Shown here piece by piece: positions 33,398-35,309 of a stretch of DNA of 35,309 bases. Origin of the DNA: Clostridia bacterium. GTDB lineage: Bacteria > Bacillota > Clostridia > Oscillospirales > Acutalibacteraceae. The position numbers were made by a program, and so were the translations under genes. The stretch's first letter is position 1. The number at the start of each line of letters is the position of its first letter. The notes beneath the pieces were generated by a model. That model searched no databases and was not told where the DNA came from. It saw only the letters and a list, made by a program, of their open reading frames with translations. The stretch is from the NCBI GenBank assembly GCA_900769535.1, contig CAAGHB010000019.1, positions 1 to 35,309 of the forward strand, written 5' to 3'.

Positions 33398-35309
33398 ATG
33401 AATCTTTCAATGAGATGGTTAAAAGAATTTGTTGACGTTGACGTTAATCCCCACGATTACAGCGAAGCTCTCACTATGAGCGGTTCAAAGGTTGAGGGTT
33501 ATTCGGTCGAGGCCGAGGAAATCACCGGCGTAAAGGTTGGCCGCGTTTTATCAATCGAAAAGCACCCCGACGCAGACAAGCTGGTCGTTTGTCAGCTCGA
33601 TATGGGCGATGAGCAAATTCAAATTGTTACAGGCGCATCAAACCTCACCGTCGGCGACCTTGTACCCGTTGCTACAGACGGAGCTTGTCTCCCTAATGGC
33701 GTAAAGATTAAGAAAGGTAAGCTTCGTGGTGTAGTTAGCCAGGGTATGATGTGCTCGATTGCCGAGCTTGGCGTTACCCTCGGTGACTTCCCCTATGCTA
33801 TTGAGGATGGTATTTTCGTATTGCAGGAGGATTGCAAACCCGGTGACGACGTAAAGGAAGCAATCGGCCTCAATGACACCGTTGTTGAATTCGAAATCAC
33901 CTCAAACCGTCCCGACTGCCTTTCTGTAATCGGACTCGCTCGCGAAACTGCCGTTACGCTTGATAAGCCGTTTAATGAGCATACACCCGTTGTTACCGAA
34001 GGTGACGGAAACATAAACGACCTTCTTGACGTAAAAATCGAAACACCCCTTTGCAAAAGATATATGGCAAGGGTTGTAAAAAATATCAAGGTTGAGCCCT
34101 CTCCTCGCTGGCTGAGAGAAAGACTCAGAGCAAGCGGAGTTAGACCGATTTCGAACATTGTTGACATTACAAACTATGTTATGCTTGAATACGGTCAGCC
34201 GATGCACGCCTTCGACCACAGATTCGTTGACGGCGGTAAAATTATCGTTCGTCAGGCAAATAACGGCGAAAAAATCACAACACTCGACGGAGCTGAACGC
34301 GAGCTTAATGAAAATATGATGATTATCGCTGACAGTAAAAAGCCGATTGCCGTTGCAGGCGTTATGGGCGGCGAATTCAGCGGAATTATGGAGGATACAA
34401 ATACAATCGTATTCGAATCGGCTTGTTTCGACGGCGCATCTGTCAGAACTACTGCAAAAACCCTCGGTATGAGAACCGACGCTTCCTCTCGATATGAAAA
34501 GGGACTTCCTGCCGAACTTTGCGAAGCTGCACTCGACCGTGCTTGTGAGCTTATCACCATGCTTGGCGCAGGTGAGGTTGTCGGCGGATACATTGACTGC
34601 GGTAACTATGATAAAGAACCGAAAACGGTTAAATTTGAGCCCGAATGGACGAACAAATTCCTCGGCACAAATATCGAAAAGTCGGAAATGATTTCAATTC
34701 TCGAACGTCTCGGTTTCAAGGTTGACGGAGATATTATCACAGTTCCTTATTACCGCATCGACATCGAACACAAGGCCGATATTGCCGAAGAAATTGCTCG
34801 TATCTATGGCTATAACAATATCGAGGACACCGGTATCCGCGGCTGTGCAAACGGCAAGGTTACCGAAAGCCAGAAATTCGAGCGCAATATCAACAATTCG
34901 ATGCTTTCTCTCGGATATTCACAAATCAACACATATTCCTATATCAGCCCGAAGGAATATGACATGATAAATATGCCGAACGACGAACAAATGAGAAAAT
35001 CTGTTAAGATTATGAATCCGCTTGGCGAGGACACCTCTCTTATGCGCAACACAACCTTACCGAGCATTATGCGAATTCTCTCGCTCAATTATAAGAACAG
35101 AAACGCTGATGCACGACTTTACGAAATCGCAACCGAATATATTCCTCTCGGCGAAAACGAGCTTCCGATTGAACGCAAGGTACTGACCGTCGGCGCCTAC
35201 GGAAAGCTTGATTTCTATGATATCAAGGGCGTTGTTGAAGAAACACTCAGAAAGATGAATATAAAGGAATGGGACATCGTTGCTACCGATAAGGAATATG
35301 CCTTCCACC
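33398..35309 (+). CDS. pheT: Phenylalanyl-tRNA synthetase beta subunit (partial, 3' end outside window)
   Basis: The first 637 codons are visible, and the frame is open to the end of the window. The protein starts MNLSMRWLKEFVDV, followed by a tRNA-binding EMAP-type domain (about 40-150, with GRVLSIEKHPDADKLVVCQ), the B3/B4 editing domain (FEITSNRPDCLSVIGLARE; SNIVDITNYVMLEYGQPMHAFD), the B5 domain and the catalytic-like core. The C-terminal anticodon-binding domain is missing because of the window edge. AAGGAGG lies 10 bases before the ATG and the gene starts 15 bases after pheS, so both are expressed from the T-box transcript. Confidence 0.95.
   Translation, partial: MNLSMRWLKEFVDVDVNPHDYSEALTMSGSKVEGYSVEAEEITGVKVGRVLSIEKHPDADKLVVCQLDMGDEQIQIVTGASNLTVGDLVPVATDGACLPNGVKIKKGKLRGVVSQGMMCSIAELGVTLGDFPYAIEDGIFVLQEDCKPGDDVKEAIGLNDTVVEFEITSNRPDCLSVIGLARETAVTLDKPFNEHTPVVTEGDGNINDLLDVKIETPLCKRYMARVVKNIKVEPSPRWLRERLRASGVRPISNIVDITNYVMLEYGQPMHAFDHRFVDGGKIIVRQANNGEKITTLDGAERELNENMMIIADSKKPIAVAGVMGGEFSGIMEDTNTIVFESACFDGASVRTTAKTLGMRTDASSRYEKGLPAELCEAALDRACELITMLGAGEVVGGYIDCGNYDKEPKTVKFEPEWTNKFLGTNIEKSEMISILERLGFKVDGDIITVPYYRIDIEHKADIAEEIARIYGYNNIEDTGIRGCANGKVTESQKFERNINNSMLSLGYSQINTYSYISPKEYDMINMPNDEQMRKSVKIMNPLGEDTSLMRNTTLPSIMRILSLNYKNRNADARLYEIATEYIPLGENELPIERKVLTVGAYGKLDFYDIKGVVEETLRKMNIKEWDIVATDKEYAFH

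Overview
The window looks like an ordinary chromosomal stretch from a low-to-moderate GC, spore-forming Gram-positive bacterium of the class Clostridia, possibly an Oscillospirales/Ruminococcaceae-like gut anaerobe. This is inferred from several things in the sequence. The order rimP-nusA-ylxR-ylxQ-infB-rbfA-nrnA-truB-ribF is conserved in Firmicutes. A spoIIGA-sigE sporulation pair, a T-box in front of pheST, a lon-engB pair, Na+-pump decarboxylase subunits and GH2/GH39 glycosidases are also present. I see no integrase, transposase, CRISPR array or phage gene.

Layout. 1-2710 (minus): engB (cut by the window edge) and lon. 2827-4092 (plus): enolase, which shares a two-way terminator with the next block. 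4139-8645 (minus): a moxR / DUF58 / membrane transglutaminase-like operon; the last protein has Ser where the catalytic Cys should be. 8797-16524 (minus): the nusA-infB translation and RNA-processing operon. 16644-17202 (plus): two tRNA units (Met-Glu and His-Gln), each with a perfect TTGACA-N17-TATAAT promoter. 17248-18400 (minus): lgt and a small DUF4190-like membrane protein. 18603-20688 (minus): tRNA-Arg(CCT), a GH2 glycosidase and tRNA-Ala(GGC). 20817-21788 (plus): a secreted, membrane-anchored cohesin-like protein. 21834-26422 (minus): mntP, then the set galK-galT-oadG-oadB. 26631-28191 (minus): sigE and spoIIGA. 28350-28880 (minus): a putative lipoprotein. 28942-30539 (plus): a GH39 beta-xylosidase-like gene. 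30621-32012 (plus): a DUF3343 protein and a cysteine-desulfurase-like enzyme. 32020-end (plus): promoter, T-box, pheS and pheT (cut by the window edge).

Most of the region is housekeeping. The points that most reward a second look are these: (1) the Cys-to-Ser change in the transglutaminase-like protein; (2) oadG and oadB, the membrane subunits of a Na+-pumping decarboxylase, placed directly behind galK-galT with no alpha or biotin subunit; (3) a spoIIG promoter with a 21-base spacer and Spo0A-box-like sequences over its -35; (4) three genes (lgt, the GH2 gene, mntP) that start just behind a terminator hairpin with no room for their own promoter; (5) a 10-bp GCGA-tetraloop hairpin in the rimP leader; (6) the DUF3343/desulfurase pair. 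I found no clearly new multi-gene defence, mobile or regulatory system.
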